DNA of 64,000 bases from NCBI GenBank assembly GCA_022870745.1, contig CP085323.1, forward strand, positions 186,001 to 250,000, in the 5' to 3' direction. The notes under the pieces were generated by a model, which was not told where the DNA came from, ran no database searches, and saw only the letters and a program-made list of their open reading frames with translations. Position 1 is the first letter of the stretch. Each line of letters starts with the position of its first letter. Position numbers and translations under genes: made by a program. The DNA comes from Silvibacterium acidisoli. GTDB taxonomy: Bacteria > Acidobacteriota > Terriglobia > Terriglobales > Acidobacteriaceae. This document shows positions 26,877 to 35,242 of this stretch, in pieces.

Positions 26877-28288
26877 AGCCTTCTGCCTCGATCTCGACGC
26901 GATTGACCGCATGGTTTGGCCTTATCTTTCTCGCGGGCTGGATCCTCTTCGGCGCTGCCATGTGGCTCATCCTCGAACACAATCTTTCAAAAGAACGCCA
27001 TCTTACGCTGAGTCGCCGTCTCGATCGTCTGCAGGAGCTGATGCACCGCAATGCGCGCGGCACATCCGCCGAGCGCTTTGACGACTTCCATGATTTCGCT
27101 ACCGCCACCGGCAGTGGCCACGCTGAAGTCTTTCGATCTGATGGCAGCGTTCTATGGCCCTCGCCGATAGCCTCCGTCGTGGACTTTCCATGGCCACCGG
27201 TAATACATCTCGCATCGGAACGCTTTCTCTCGATTCAGGCCGAAGGGCAGCCATATCTCATCATCCAGCGGCCCTTCCGCGACGACAGTGGCGGCGACCT
27301 GGTGCTGGTGGCAGCCGCATCGGAATTCGCCAATCGCGAGCTGCTTACCCAGTTCCTCCATGGGATGTTCACGCTGGCGCCGGTGCTGCTGCTCACATCG
27401 ATGGCAGGCGGATACTGGATGAGCAGGCGGGCACTCGGGCCGGTCGATCGCATTACTGCGGCGGTGCGTTCCATCGGCATCCGCAATCTCTCCGAACGTT
27501 TGCCGGTGCCCCGCAGCGGCGATGAACTCGAGCGGCTGGCAGAGACCTGCAACGACATGCTGGTTCGCCTGGAGGTCGCGGTCCTTAAACTCAAGCAATT
27601 TACAGCTGACGCCTCGCACGAGTTGCGCGGTCCACTCACGGTATCGCGCACCATCGCCGAGGTCGCGCTGCGGCAGCCGGGCGTCGATGCGATCAGCCGC
27701 GAAGCATTCTGCGAGATCATCGAAGAGTCGGCCACGGCTGCGATACTGCTCGAACAAATGCTCGAGCTGGCTCGCGCCGACAGCGAACCGACGGGATTCA
27801 TCCTTGAACCTGTCGATATCGCAGCGATCATCGCCGATGGCTGCGCTGCAGCCTCGACCCTCGGCGCCCGCAAGGGCATCGAAATCCGCTTCGAGCCCGG
27901 CACGCAGTCTACGCCGGATATCCTCGGCCACGCTCCCAGCCTGCGCCGCCTGCTATGGATATTGCTCGACAACGCGCTTAAGTACACGCGCTCCTCGGGC
28001 CGCATTCATGTCTCCCTCGAATCCACCGCAACCCACACTTTGCTGCGCGTCGAGGATCAGGGCATAGGGATCGCGCCCGAGGATATCCCCCGCATCTTCG
28101 ATCGCTTCTACCGGGCAGATCCTTCCCGCAGCCAGGTAGAAGGCAGCGGACTGGGCCTTTCCATCGCCAAATGGATTGCCGAAACCCACCACGCCGAGAT
28201 CCGGGTTGCCAGCCGCGAAGGAGAAGGTTCGACTTTCACAGTCGCTTTTCCTACGGCTAATATCGCGCTGATCCACGCGGCCGGCTGA
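26873..28288 (+). CDS. Sensor histidine kinase, HAMP type
   Basis: 471 residues if the TTG at 26873 is used; that codon overlaps the regulator's stop (TTGA), a typical coupled start, and no ATG lies before helix 1. Layout: helix 1 (LTAWFGLIFLAGWILF), a periplasmic domain, helix 2 (LHGMFTLAPVLLLTSM), HAMP (RALGPVDRITAAVRSI), the H-box ADASHELRGPLTVSR with the phospho-histidine, the N-box LLDNALKYT, and GLGLSIAKWIAE in the ATP lid. It senses a periplasmic signal and phosphorylates the adjacent regulator. The QseC/TctE-like layout is common for carboxylate or metal sensing, but the ligand is unknown. Confidence 0.9.
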   Translation: MKPSASISTRLTAWFGLIFLAGWILFGAAMWLILEHNLSKERHLTLSRRLDRLQELMHRNARGTSAERFDDFHDFATATGSGHAEVFRSDGSVLWPSPIASVVDFPWPPVIHLASERFLSIQAEGQPYLIIQRPFRDDSGGDLVLVAAASEFANRELLTQFLHGMFTLAPVLLLTSMAGGYWMSRRALGPVDRITAAVRSIGIRNLSERLPVPRSGDELERLAETCNDMLVRLEVAVLKLKQFTADASHELRGPLTVSRTIAEVALRQPGVDAISREAFCEIIEESATAAILLEQMLELARADSEPTGFILEPVDIAAIIADGCAAASTLGARKGIEIRFEPGTQSTPDILGHAPSLRRLLWILLDNALKYTRSSGRIHVSLESTATHTLLRVEDQGIGIAPEDIPRIFDRFYRADPSRSQVEGSGLGLSIAKWIAETHHAEIRVASREGEGSTFTVAFPTANIALIHAAG

Positions 28289-28496
28289 AGGCCGCGCGCG
28301 CGCTCAGCGGCCGGTACACGTTCAAATCCGAACAGAGAATGTCCGCAATCGCAAAGTGAGTGCGGACTATAAGCCATCACGGCTCATCCGATGGGGATCG
28401 TACACTCGTCCAAAATGTTAAATTGATCGCCAGGGCTGTTTGACCGGGATGGCATGCGGGTATCGTTGCGATCCGGCCCTTAGGAGAAGATCGACC

Positions 28497-28892
28497 ATGC
28501 TCGACACAGACAACGGCCTTATTCATTTGAGCAGTCCCCACTCCGTACCTGAGACGCTCGCACGCCTGGAGAAAATCGTCAGCACGAAAGGTATTCCGAT
28601 TCTCGCCCGGATCGATCACAGCGGGGACGCAGCCCGCGCAGGTTTGAAGATGAATCCGGCTCAGCTGCTGATCTTCGGCAACCCTAAGGCAGGCACTCCC
28701 CTGATGGTTGCGTCTCCCACCATTGCCATCGATCTTCCCCTTAAGGCGCTTGCATGGCAGGACGATGACGGAATAGTACGGCTCTCCTACAACAGCCCCG
28801 AATATCTTGCGGAAAGACATAAGACACCTCGAGAGTTGCTGAAAAACATCGAGGTGATCAAGACGCTTTGCGAAGCGGCCGTGCAGGAATAG
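28497..28892 (+). CDS. DUF302 domain protein
   Basis: 131 residues from the ATG at 28497, which has AGGAGA upstream. The family pattern is visible: SVPETLARLEKIVSTKGI, ARIDHSGDAARAGL, LLIFGNPKAGTPLM, PTIAIDLPLKALAWQDD, and VRLSYNSPEYLAERH. DUF302 proteins are small alpha-beta proteins of unknown function, cytoplasmic or attached to other domains. There is no signal peptide. It stands alone, converging on the ADOP permease gene. A frame on the opposite strand over the same bases is judged a shadow. Confidence 0.88.
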   Translation: MLDTDNGLIHLSSPHSVPETLARLEKIVSTKGIPILARIDHSGDAARAGLKMNPAQLLIFGNPKAGTPLMVASPTIAIDLPLKALAWQDDDGIVRLSYNSPEYLAERHKTPRELLKNIEVIKTLCEAAVQE

Positions 28893-28923
28893 CGCAGCCG
28901 CTTACCCGCCTGCGAATTCCGGC

Positions 28924-31584
28924 CTATTCTGTACGCAGAATTTCCACCGGGTCGATCTGCAACGCTCTTAGAACTCCCGGTGCAACAGCGATACCTGTAA
29001 CCACCAGGATGACCGCAACAGGAAGCGCCATCATCGTCGCGTCCGTAGCTTTTACACGGAAGAACAACGACTCGATAGAACGGGTCAGGACCAATCCAAG
29101 CCCAATACCTGCGACGACTCCAACTGCCACCATGGAGACGACGCTTCCGGTCACCAGTTGCACGATCGCAGCACTGCGCGCTCCTACGGCGATGCGAATG
29201 CCGATTTCCCTGCGCCGCTGCAGTGCCGAGTAATTCAGCACACCGTACAATCCGATGCCTGCCAGCAGGAGGGCCACCGATGCGAAGAACACACCGAGCA
29301 TCGCCAGCAGCCGCTCCCGCACCGTCTGCCCGTCGATTAACTCCTGCTGCGTTTGCACGTTGCTCACGCGGATGCCCGCACCTGACGCGGCAACCGCCTT
29401 TCGCAACTCCCCGGCCCGCGCCATGAGGGCCTTCTGATCTTGCGCCGCCAGCCGCACCAGGAAGGTCGTATTGGCCTCCAGCTGTACCACTCCTTTTGCA
29501 TCCACTTCGCGCAACGGAACGAAGGCCACCGGCAGTTGCGGCTCACGCACGCTCCGGTATGGTGCATCGGCGACAACGCCCGCTACCTGGAACTTCACCC
29601 GCGTGCCGTCATCGTCTGCCCTCTCAAAGAATCTTCCCACCGGATTTTCATTCGGGAAGAAGAGCTTTACGAAGGTTTGATTCACCACGGCTGCGCCCGG
29701 AGATACGTCAGTCGGCAGGAAATCCCGGCCAGATATCATCTGCATCTGCATCGTTCCAAACCAGCCCGGCGACACCGTCAGGAAATACACTAAGTCGACG
29801 CTTGGAGCCCCACCGTCGATTGCAACGGAGTCGTTCCATGACGAGGACATCATCGGCCATCCTGATTCCGCTACTTTCTCTACGCCAGGCCTGGCTTGCA
29901 GCGTCTCCGCTACACGGCTCCAGAACTCCGGCATCTTGCCATGGGGTGCTACTGACTCGAGCAGCAGTAAACCCTTTGGTGAGAACCCTAGCGGCAGCCG
30001 CTCCAGCCTATCGAATGTGGTCACGAACAGGCCCGAGATAAACACGACCAGAAAGCAGATCGCGACCTGCACGGCGATCATGCCATACATCATGCGATGC
30101 CGCCCGTGTGGATTGTTGCCACCCTTCAGCGCGCTCACCGGTCTGACTGCAGAAGCTCGCAGCGCCGGTAACAGGCCAAAGAGGAGCGTCACGCCGGTCA
30201 CCAGTACCAGACTGAAGCTCAACACCCGCCAGTCTGCCGGCAGAACCAGCCGCACCGCGTTATCGGGCGAACTGACCATGCGGAGAACCAGAGGCGCTGC
30301 CTGCCAGGCCATCACTGCGCCCAGCGACCCTGCCATGCCTGCAAGGATAGCGCTTTCCACAAGCACCATCTGTACCAACCGCCAACGCCCTGCACCGATC
30401 GATACACGCAGCGCCATCTCCCGCGCCCGCGCCGCCGCAAGGGCAGTCATCAGGTTCGCTACATTGACGCAGGCGATGAGCAACACGAGGACGACAAGGG
30501 CTCCAAGACAGGCCAGCGCCTCATGGTAATCCTGCTGCATGCCAGAGGCTCCGGACGACGCCGGCAGCAGCTCCACGCGCTGATGCAGGTAGTTGTCGAT
30601 GCTCTGCTGTGGCATCCCCTTGAAGCCCTTCGCACGCTCGCGCTCGAATGCCATGCTGACCGCGTCCAGCCTGGCGCGCAGCGGTTCCAGTTCGGCGCCC
30701 GGTCTGACTACGGCGAAAGTCCGGTGCCACGTCGCGTCATCACGCTTGACCCATCGGTTCAGCATGATGGGAAGGAAGATTTCGGTCATCGTTCCCGGCT
30801 CGGTTCCGGTAAAACTTTTCGGGCCTACACCGACGATCTCCAGCAGTTGATCGCCCAGACGTATCGTTCTTCCGATGACCTTTGGATCTCTCCCAAAACG
30901 TCGCGACCAGTAGTCATAAGACAACACGGCGACAGGATCGGCTCCCGGCACGCGATCTTCCTGCTCCGTAAACAGCCGCCCCAGTGCGGGGCGCAGTCCA
31001 AAGCTCTCCCACATCCCGCCTGAGACGTACTGTACCAGCCCTTTCTCCATCTCATCGTCCGAGGCGTAAGTAAGATCCATGTGATCCGCGTAAGAAACCG
31101 CGATCAACTCTGCATTGTCTTTTGCGGCCGCACGCATCAGCTCGAAATCCGGGTAGGCCCAGCCATCGAAGTCGCGCGGCTTGCCTTCGAACGAAAGCTC
31201 TGCCCGAGAAATTGCGAACAGGCGCCCGGGCTCTGCGATCGGCAACGGACGCCAAAGCAGCGCATCGATCAACCGAAATGCCGAAACGCAAGCCCCCATT
31301 GCCAGCGCCAGTGACAGCACCGCTACCGCCGAAGTCGCACGGTTGCGCCGCAACTGCCTCAGTCCAAGGACGACATCCGCTCGCAGCCCGTCGGCCCAAT
31401 TCCATACGAGTACGCCGCGAGCTGCTTCACGTTGACGCAGCAACGAGCCGAAGGCCCGTCGTGCTTCCTCCGGATCGCGTCCGGCAGCAATCGCCTCTTC
31501 AAGGTGCGACTCAAACTCTTCGTTCAAGTCACGATTCAGCCTGTCTCCGCGAAACACATTCCAGACTCGCGACCAAAGTGACAT
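28924..31584 (-). CDS. ADOP-type ABC transporter permease (MacB-like, duplicated FtsX domains)
   Basis: 886 residues. A cytoplasmic N-terminal prefix (DLNEEFESHLEEAIAAGRDPEEARRAFG) is followed by two MacB-periplasmic/FtsX units with eight or so membrane helices; examples are VAVLSLALAMGACVSAFRLI, a central VNVANLMTALAAARAREMALRV, and the C-terminal GLYGVLNYSALQRRREIGIR. This is the acidobacterial duplicated orphan permease type, usually without its own ATPase gene, and none is adjacent. The ATG at 31584 overlaps the PadR stop (TGATG), with GGAGG upstream. It probably moves a peptide, lipid or drug across the inner membrane. Confidence 0.9.
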   Translation of the reverse strand: MSLWSRVWNVFRGDRLNRDLNEEFESHLEEAIAAGRDPEEARRAFGSLLRQREAARGVLVWNWADGLRADVVLGLRQLRRNRATSAVAVLSLALAMGACVSAFRLIDALLWRPLPIAEPGRLFAISRAELSFEGKPRDFDGWAYPDFELMRAAAKDNAELIAVSYADHMDLTYASDDEMEKGLVQYVSGGMWESFGLRPALGRLFTEQEDRVPGADPVAVLSYDYWSRRFGRDPKVIGRTIRLGDQLLEIVGVGPKSFTGTEPGTMTEIFLPIMLNRWVKRDDATWHRTFAVVRPGAELEPLRARLDAVSMAFERERAKGFKGMPQQSIDNYLHQRVELLPASSGASGMQQDYHEALACLGALVVLVLLIACVNVANLMTALAAARAREMALRVSIGAGRWRLVQMVLVESAILAGMAGSLGAVMAWQAAPLVLRMVSSPDNAVRLVLPADWRVLSFSLVLVTGVTLLFGLLPALRASAVRPVSALKGGNNPHGRHRMMYGMIAVQVAICFLVVFISGLFVTTFDRLERLPLGFSPKGLLLLESVAPHGKMPEFWSRVAETLQARPGVEKVAESGWPMMSSSWNDSVAIDGGAPSVDLVYFLTVSPGWFGTMQMQMISGRDFLPTDVSPGAAVVNQTFVKLFFPNENPVGRFFERADDDGTRVKFQVAGVVADAPYRSVREPQLPVAFVPLREVDAKGVVQLEANTTFLVRLAAQDQKALMARAGELRKAVAASGAGIRVSNVQTQQELIDGQTVRERLLAMLGVFFASVALLLAGIGLYGVLNYSALQRRREIGIRIAVGARSAAIVQLVTGSVVSMVAVGVVAGIGLGLVLTRSIESLFFRVKATDATMMALPVAVILVVTGIAVAPGVLRALQIDPVEILRTE

Positions 31585-31913
31585 CACGCCTCCCTGAGCA
31601 CCCGGTTGATTGCCGAACTGACCAGCTTCCAGCGCGTTTCCTCGGCCGCGAGCTGTTTCCTGCCGGCTGTAGTCAGCTGGTATATGCGCGCCCGCTTGCC
31701 GCTTTCTTTAACCACCCACTCCGCCCGGATCCATCCTGCTTCTTCCATCCTGCGCAGCGCCGGATACAACGAGCCCTCTTCCGCGGTTAATACTTCGCCC
31801 GAAGTCTCCTTAATAGCCATCATCAGCGCATAACCATGCAGCTTCGGCCTGCGCGAGAGTATCGTCAGCACGAGCAGGTCAAGTGAACCCTGTAAACCAT
31901 CCTGTTTCTTCAT
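31584..31913 (-). CDS. PadR-family transcriptional regulator
   Basis: 109 residues from the ATG at 31913. The winged-helix PadR pattern is complete: GSLDLLVLTILSRRPKLHGY, EEGSLYPALRRMEEAGWI, and KRARIYQLTTAGRKQL. It should bind its own promoter as a dimer and repress itself and the coupled ADOP permease gene. An upstream frame exists but is not supported by a better start. The start lies only about seven bases from the predicted transcript end. Confidence 0.93.
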   Translation of the reverse strand: MKKQDGLQGSLDLLVLTILSRRPKLHGYALMMAIKETSGEVLTAEEGSLYPALRRMEEAGWIRAEWVVKESGKRARIYQLTTAGRKQLAAEETRWKLVSSAINRVLREA

Positions 31914-32259
31914 ACTAAGACATCTAAATATAAAGACGGCTGAGTACATGTCAAGAGAAATGATCAGTTTTTGGCACAGACTCCATGCAGGCGCCGCCGC
32001 GGGATGTGTTTGGCATGAATGGATGCCGCATTGGCAGATATTGTGGGATATCGTCACGACATCCATGACAAGAACAATAAGTTGTCGTTTTACCTATTAT
32101 TCAAACTAGCATCAGCTGCCTCAGATTAGTCTTAGGTGACGCTTGAGCAGGGGTATTTCGACCTCAGTCCACAAAGCTCGATGCAGTCGCGATGGAGGGC
32201 CCTGTTTGCATTCTTCATCTCCCCCTTTTCACACAAATTTATCTTCGACAACGCGGATC
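31914..32259. other. Intergenic region between PadR and AraC genes
   Basis: 346 bases between divergent regulators, more AT-rich than its surroundings. It holds the PadR promoter (listed separately). A longer AraC-family frame extends back to a TTG at 32143 without a good ribosome site. Nothing else was recognised. Confidence 0.5.
31927..31954 (-). promoter_or_regulatory. Promoter of the padR-ADOP operon
   Basis: On the minus strand TTGACA (31954-31949) and TATATT (31932-31927) have a 16-base spacer. The predicted start near 31920 leaves a leader of about seven bases before the ATG at 31913. The AT-rich TAGATGTCTTAG just downstream could be the PadR operator. Confidence 0.6.
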
Positions 32260-33105
32260 ATGGCTGTCCACGATGGTGAATGGAAGCCCCTATTCGCTTC
32301 GGAGATTGAAGGTTCATTCTCGCCGTCTCCCTCTCTGCGCGTGGAGCGGCACCGCATCGAGCCTGTTATCTGGTCACGGGTGTTAATACCTAAGCAAATA
32401 GTGATCCTTGCGCTCGATACTCATGAGGTATTGCACAAATGCAACCTCGGCAGTGTCAGCACCACGCTGCGCCACGAAGGAACCGTAAGCGTGGAAAAGC
32501 GCGATCACGAGCAGAGCATCTGCTGGAGATCGCCGGCTACGACTTTGACTGTGGAACTGGACGACGCAGTGCTCGCCGAAGTTCAGACCGCGGATACGGA
32601 GTGCAATACGGAAGACGACCGCGTGCAGGCCTTGTCGCCGCTGCTGTATGCGCTGGAAGCTGAGCGTCAACAGGGCTATCCACACGGACAACTTTTCGTC
32701 GATGGTATCGAGCAGGCGATCGCCTGCATCGTTGTCGCCATCACCGGCCACGCGCAGGTGAGAAGAAGCACCCAGGTTCCATCCATGGCGCCACACCAAC
32801 TGAGGCGAGTGAACGAGTACGTTAAAGCACATCTCGATAAGAAAATTATTCTGCGCGACATGGCGCGTGAAGCCGGCCTGAGTACTTCTCACTTCTCAAG
32901 GCTCTTCCGGAAGAGCTCCGGCAGAACGCCTCATCAATATGTGCTCGAACAGCGTATCGATCATGCCAAGAGCCTGATGGCGGATTCTCACCACTCCCTG
33001 CTCGATATCGCTATCGCCTCCGGCTTCCGCACGCATCAGCATTTCTCAAAGGTGTTTCACCGCATCACAGGCCGCTCTCCGCGCCAATATCGTTCACAGA
33101 TATAG
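32260..33105 (+). CDS. AraC-family transcriptional regulator
   Basis: 281 residues from the ATG at 32260; an upstream TTG would add 39 low-quality residues. The N-terminal region is an AraC-type sensing domain of unknown ligand. The C-terminal 100 residues hold both helix-turn-helix units: KKIILRDMAREAGLSTSHFS and LLDIAIASGFRTHQHFSKVF, ending TGRSPRQYR. It is a DNA-binding activator or repressor. It converges on the type VI island with only 10 bp to the next stop, but nothing shows that it regulates it. Confidence 0.9.
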   Translation: MAVHDGEWKPLFASEIEGSFSPSPSLRVERHRIEPVIWSRVLIPKQIVILALDTHEVLHKCNLGSVSTTLRHEGTVSVEKRDHEQSICWRSPATTLTVELDDAVLAEVQTADTECNTEDDRVQALSPLLYALEAERQQGYPHGQLFVDGIEQAIACIVVAITGHAQVRRSTQVPSMAPHQLRRVNEYVKAHLDKKIILRDMAREAGLSTSHFSRLFRKSSGRTPHQYVLEQRIDHAKSLMADSHHSLLDIAIASGFRTHQHFSKVFHRITGRSPRQYRSQI

Positions 33106-33115
33106 AAGGTGCAGT

Positions 33116-35242
33116 TCATCCCCTGCTGAGCTGCAACGCGAAAGACACAGCCTGCGCAAGGGCCAGTCGATCTCCATTACGCAGGCGGGTCGCTGCGCCG
33201 GCGGGCAGCTTACGGCCGTTCAGGTAGGTTCCGTTCGAGCTGTCGAGATCGATCACGTAATACAGGTTCTTGCGCTTATGCACCTCGAGATGAAAGCGTG
33301 ACACGAGGCGATCAGGATCGCGCACAATCACCTCATTTTTCTTCCCCGCATCCATGGCTACGCCGCCCACATGCGTCACTTCCTGATTGAGCAGATAGCG
33401 CCGTCCCTTTTCCACACCGTCCAGTGCAAGCAGATAGCCAACGACAACCTGGCGGCTGCGACGGCGCAGTGCAATCAACCCCGCGATCAGACCGAACAGA
33501 GAGAGTGCGCCGAGACCACTCCAAAGCAGGATCCGGTTGCGAATACGTTCGTGAATGATGGTCTGAAGATGATCGACCTCGGGCCCTTTCGCTCCAAGCC
33601 TCTGGGCATCGTTGAGGCGATCGCGCGCCACGCTGGTATGGCCACGAAGCAACTCATTCTGTGCCTGTTCGAGCAGTGCATCACGTCGCGCAGCATTTTG
33701 CTCGAGCTTCTGGTCAGAGTCGAGGCGCAGCTGCAGCGCATGCTCCTGGATGGTCGACTGGGCATCGAGTTTTGCCTGGGCCTTGTCGAGACGCTGTTGT
33801 GCAGGCATATCGCTGGGGTCAAGCACCAGGATCTGCTTATTGATACGCACAGCCTCTTCCGGGCTCTGGGCTTCCAATGCCTGCACGGTCAGTGTGCGGA
33901 CCTGTTCAGCGCGCGCTTTTTCTTCAGGAGATTGCCCAGGCGCCTGAGGCATATTGAAGCTCGGCACCGCCGTGGGCGCAACAGCAGCGGCTTGTGTGGC
34001 ACTTGCCCCAGCAGCCGCAGGCGCGGTCGCTGGGGCAGGTGAGGCAGCGGGCGTGGGAGCCGGCTGAGGGCCAAGCGGAAGCGCGGCGGCCGATACATTT
34101 GTCAGATCGACAGTTACATGTTCATTACCGACCAGGATAGCAAGTGGCGCGGCCGCTCCGCGGTAGGTTCCTTCAGGCCTCGAGTCATAGTAGTCCATCA
34201 CTTCCCGGCCATCGACCCACATGGCGAATCTACGCCCGCGGTTCATGACGGTAATGGGATGAATACCGCCAGCAACTATGGCCGCCGTCCTCGCTCTCTC
34301 GGGAACGAGGAGATTGCCGGGCGCGACTGCTTTTGCCGCGCCAGAAATTGCGAGATCGATTGCGTATCCGCTGGCGTATTGGCCTGAGGAGCCACGCGAG
34401 AGCAACTCGGCCACGGCAGTGTCGCCATGCTCGTTGCCTGTAACGCGAGCCGTCATCTGCAGCAAAAAGTCCTGGAAGGTCTGCGCTGTTTCAAGCTGGC
34501 CTTCGCCGCCTGTGCCTCTGATCGCGCTGTCTCCCGACCAGTGCGCCACCTTGGGAGGCTTCGATTTGCCGAAAGGATTAGGAATCGGAAGGTGCATTCC
34601 GCCACTCTTCTTCTCCGGTTCCTTGGGATTGATCGCGCGCCAGCCATCAAGATTTGTGCCGTTATAGAGGCTGTTCAGCGCGGTGGGCTTGAGCCAGATC
34701 GAACGCACCTCGAGCTTGCTTCCCTTCGGAGCTTCGAACTGGATGGCGCCAATTCGATTCTTCCCGTCGGTCTCCGCAGCGACAGGCATCCCGTTAATCG
34801 TTGCGCTGATCTGATCTCCTTCCGCTCTTATTTCAAACTGTCTCCAGATCTGCGCACCGGAGGTCAGTGTGCTGTTCCCATGCTGACCGTTAAGCGATCC
34901 ATCGGCCAGCCCAATATGAATGCCGGGCTGCGCTGGCTTGCTCTCTGGATCGAGACGAACCACCACGTCGGCAGGGCCGCCCGTTACCCGGGCCTCAAAC
35001 CTGAGCGTGAAGTCTGCAAACGGCAGATCGGTGTAGATGCGCGCTGCACCCGCGCCGTCCGAGGCAAGCATTGAGCTTGCGATCTGCCAGTTGCCCGCAG
35101 GCGCCACCCAACCGAAGCGGTCTGTACCGTCAAAGAGCCGGATCCATCCCAGTGCCGGATCCGCGTCACCAGCCGCGGACCACATCGCAGGAACCGAGAT
35201 CAGGCAAAGCAGAGCCGCAAAAAGCCACTTTCGCTTACACAC
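33116..35242 (-). CDS. Membrane FHA protein with two sugar-binding-like ectodomains (type VI island)
   Basis: About 708 residues. The GTG at 35242 overlaps the clpV stop by 8 bp; an ATG at 35266 is the alternative. An N-terminal hydrophobic signal (LFAALLCLISVPAMWSA) is followed by two DUF1080/laminin-G-like sandwiches (IRLFDGTDRFGWV and LYNGTNLDGWRAI), an Ala/Pro linker, a coiled region with TPR-like helices, and one transmembrane helix near residues 580-600. The C-terminal cytoplasmic FHA domain has LVSRFHLEVHK and SSNGTYLNGRKL. FHA domains bind phosphothreonine, so this should read the output of the island's Ser/Thr kinase, like TagH/Fha1 in other type VI systems. It is last in the operon. 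Confidence 0.82.
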   Translation of the reverse strand: MCKRKWLFAALLCLISVPAMWSAAGDADPALGWIRLFDGTDRFGWVAPAGNWQIASSMLASDGAGAARIYTDLPFADFTLRFEARVTGGPADVVVRLDPESKPAQPGIHIGLADGSLNGQHGNSTLTSGAQIWRQFEIRAEGDQISATINGMPVAAETDGKNRIGAIQFEAPKGSKLEVRSIWLKPTALNSLYNGTNLDGWRAINPKEPEKKSGGMHLPIPNPFGKSKPPKVAHWSGDSAIRGTGGEGQLETAQTFQDFLLQMTARVTGNEHGDTAVAELLSRGSSGQYASGYAIDLAISGAAKAVAPGNLLVPERARTAAIVAGGIHPITVMNRGRRFAMWVDGREVMDYYDSRPEGTYRGAAAPLAILVGNEHVTVDLTNVSAAALPLGPQPAPTPAASPAPATAPAAAGASATQAAAVAPTAVPSFNMPQAPGQSPEEKARAEQVRTLTVQALEAQSPEEAVRINKQILVLDPSDMPAQQRLDKAQAKLDAQSTIQEHALQLRLDSDQKLEQNAARRDALLEQAQNELLRGHTSVARDRLNDAQRLGAKGPEVDHLQTIIHERIRNRILLWSGLGALSLFGLIAGLIALRRRSRQVVVGYLLALDGVEKGRRYLLNQEVTHVGGVAMDAGKKNEVIVRDPDRLVSRFHLEVHKRKNLYYVIDLDSSNGTYLNGRKLPAGAATRLRNGDRLALAQAVSFALQLSRG

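Noticed and set aside
28377-28820. Minus-strand open frame over the DUF302 gene
   Set aside because: The plus strand shows clear DUF302 motifs and a proper ribosome site; the antisense product has no family features.
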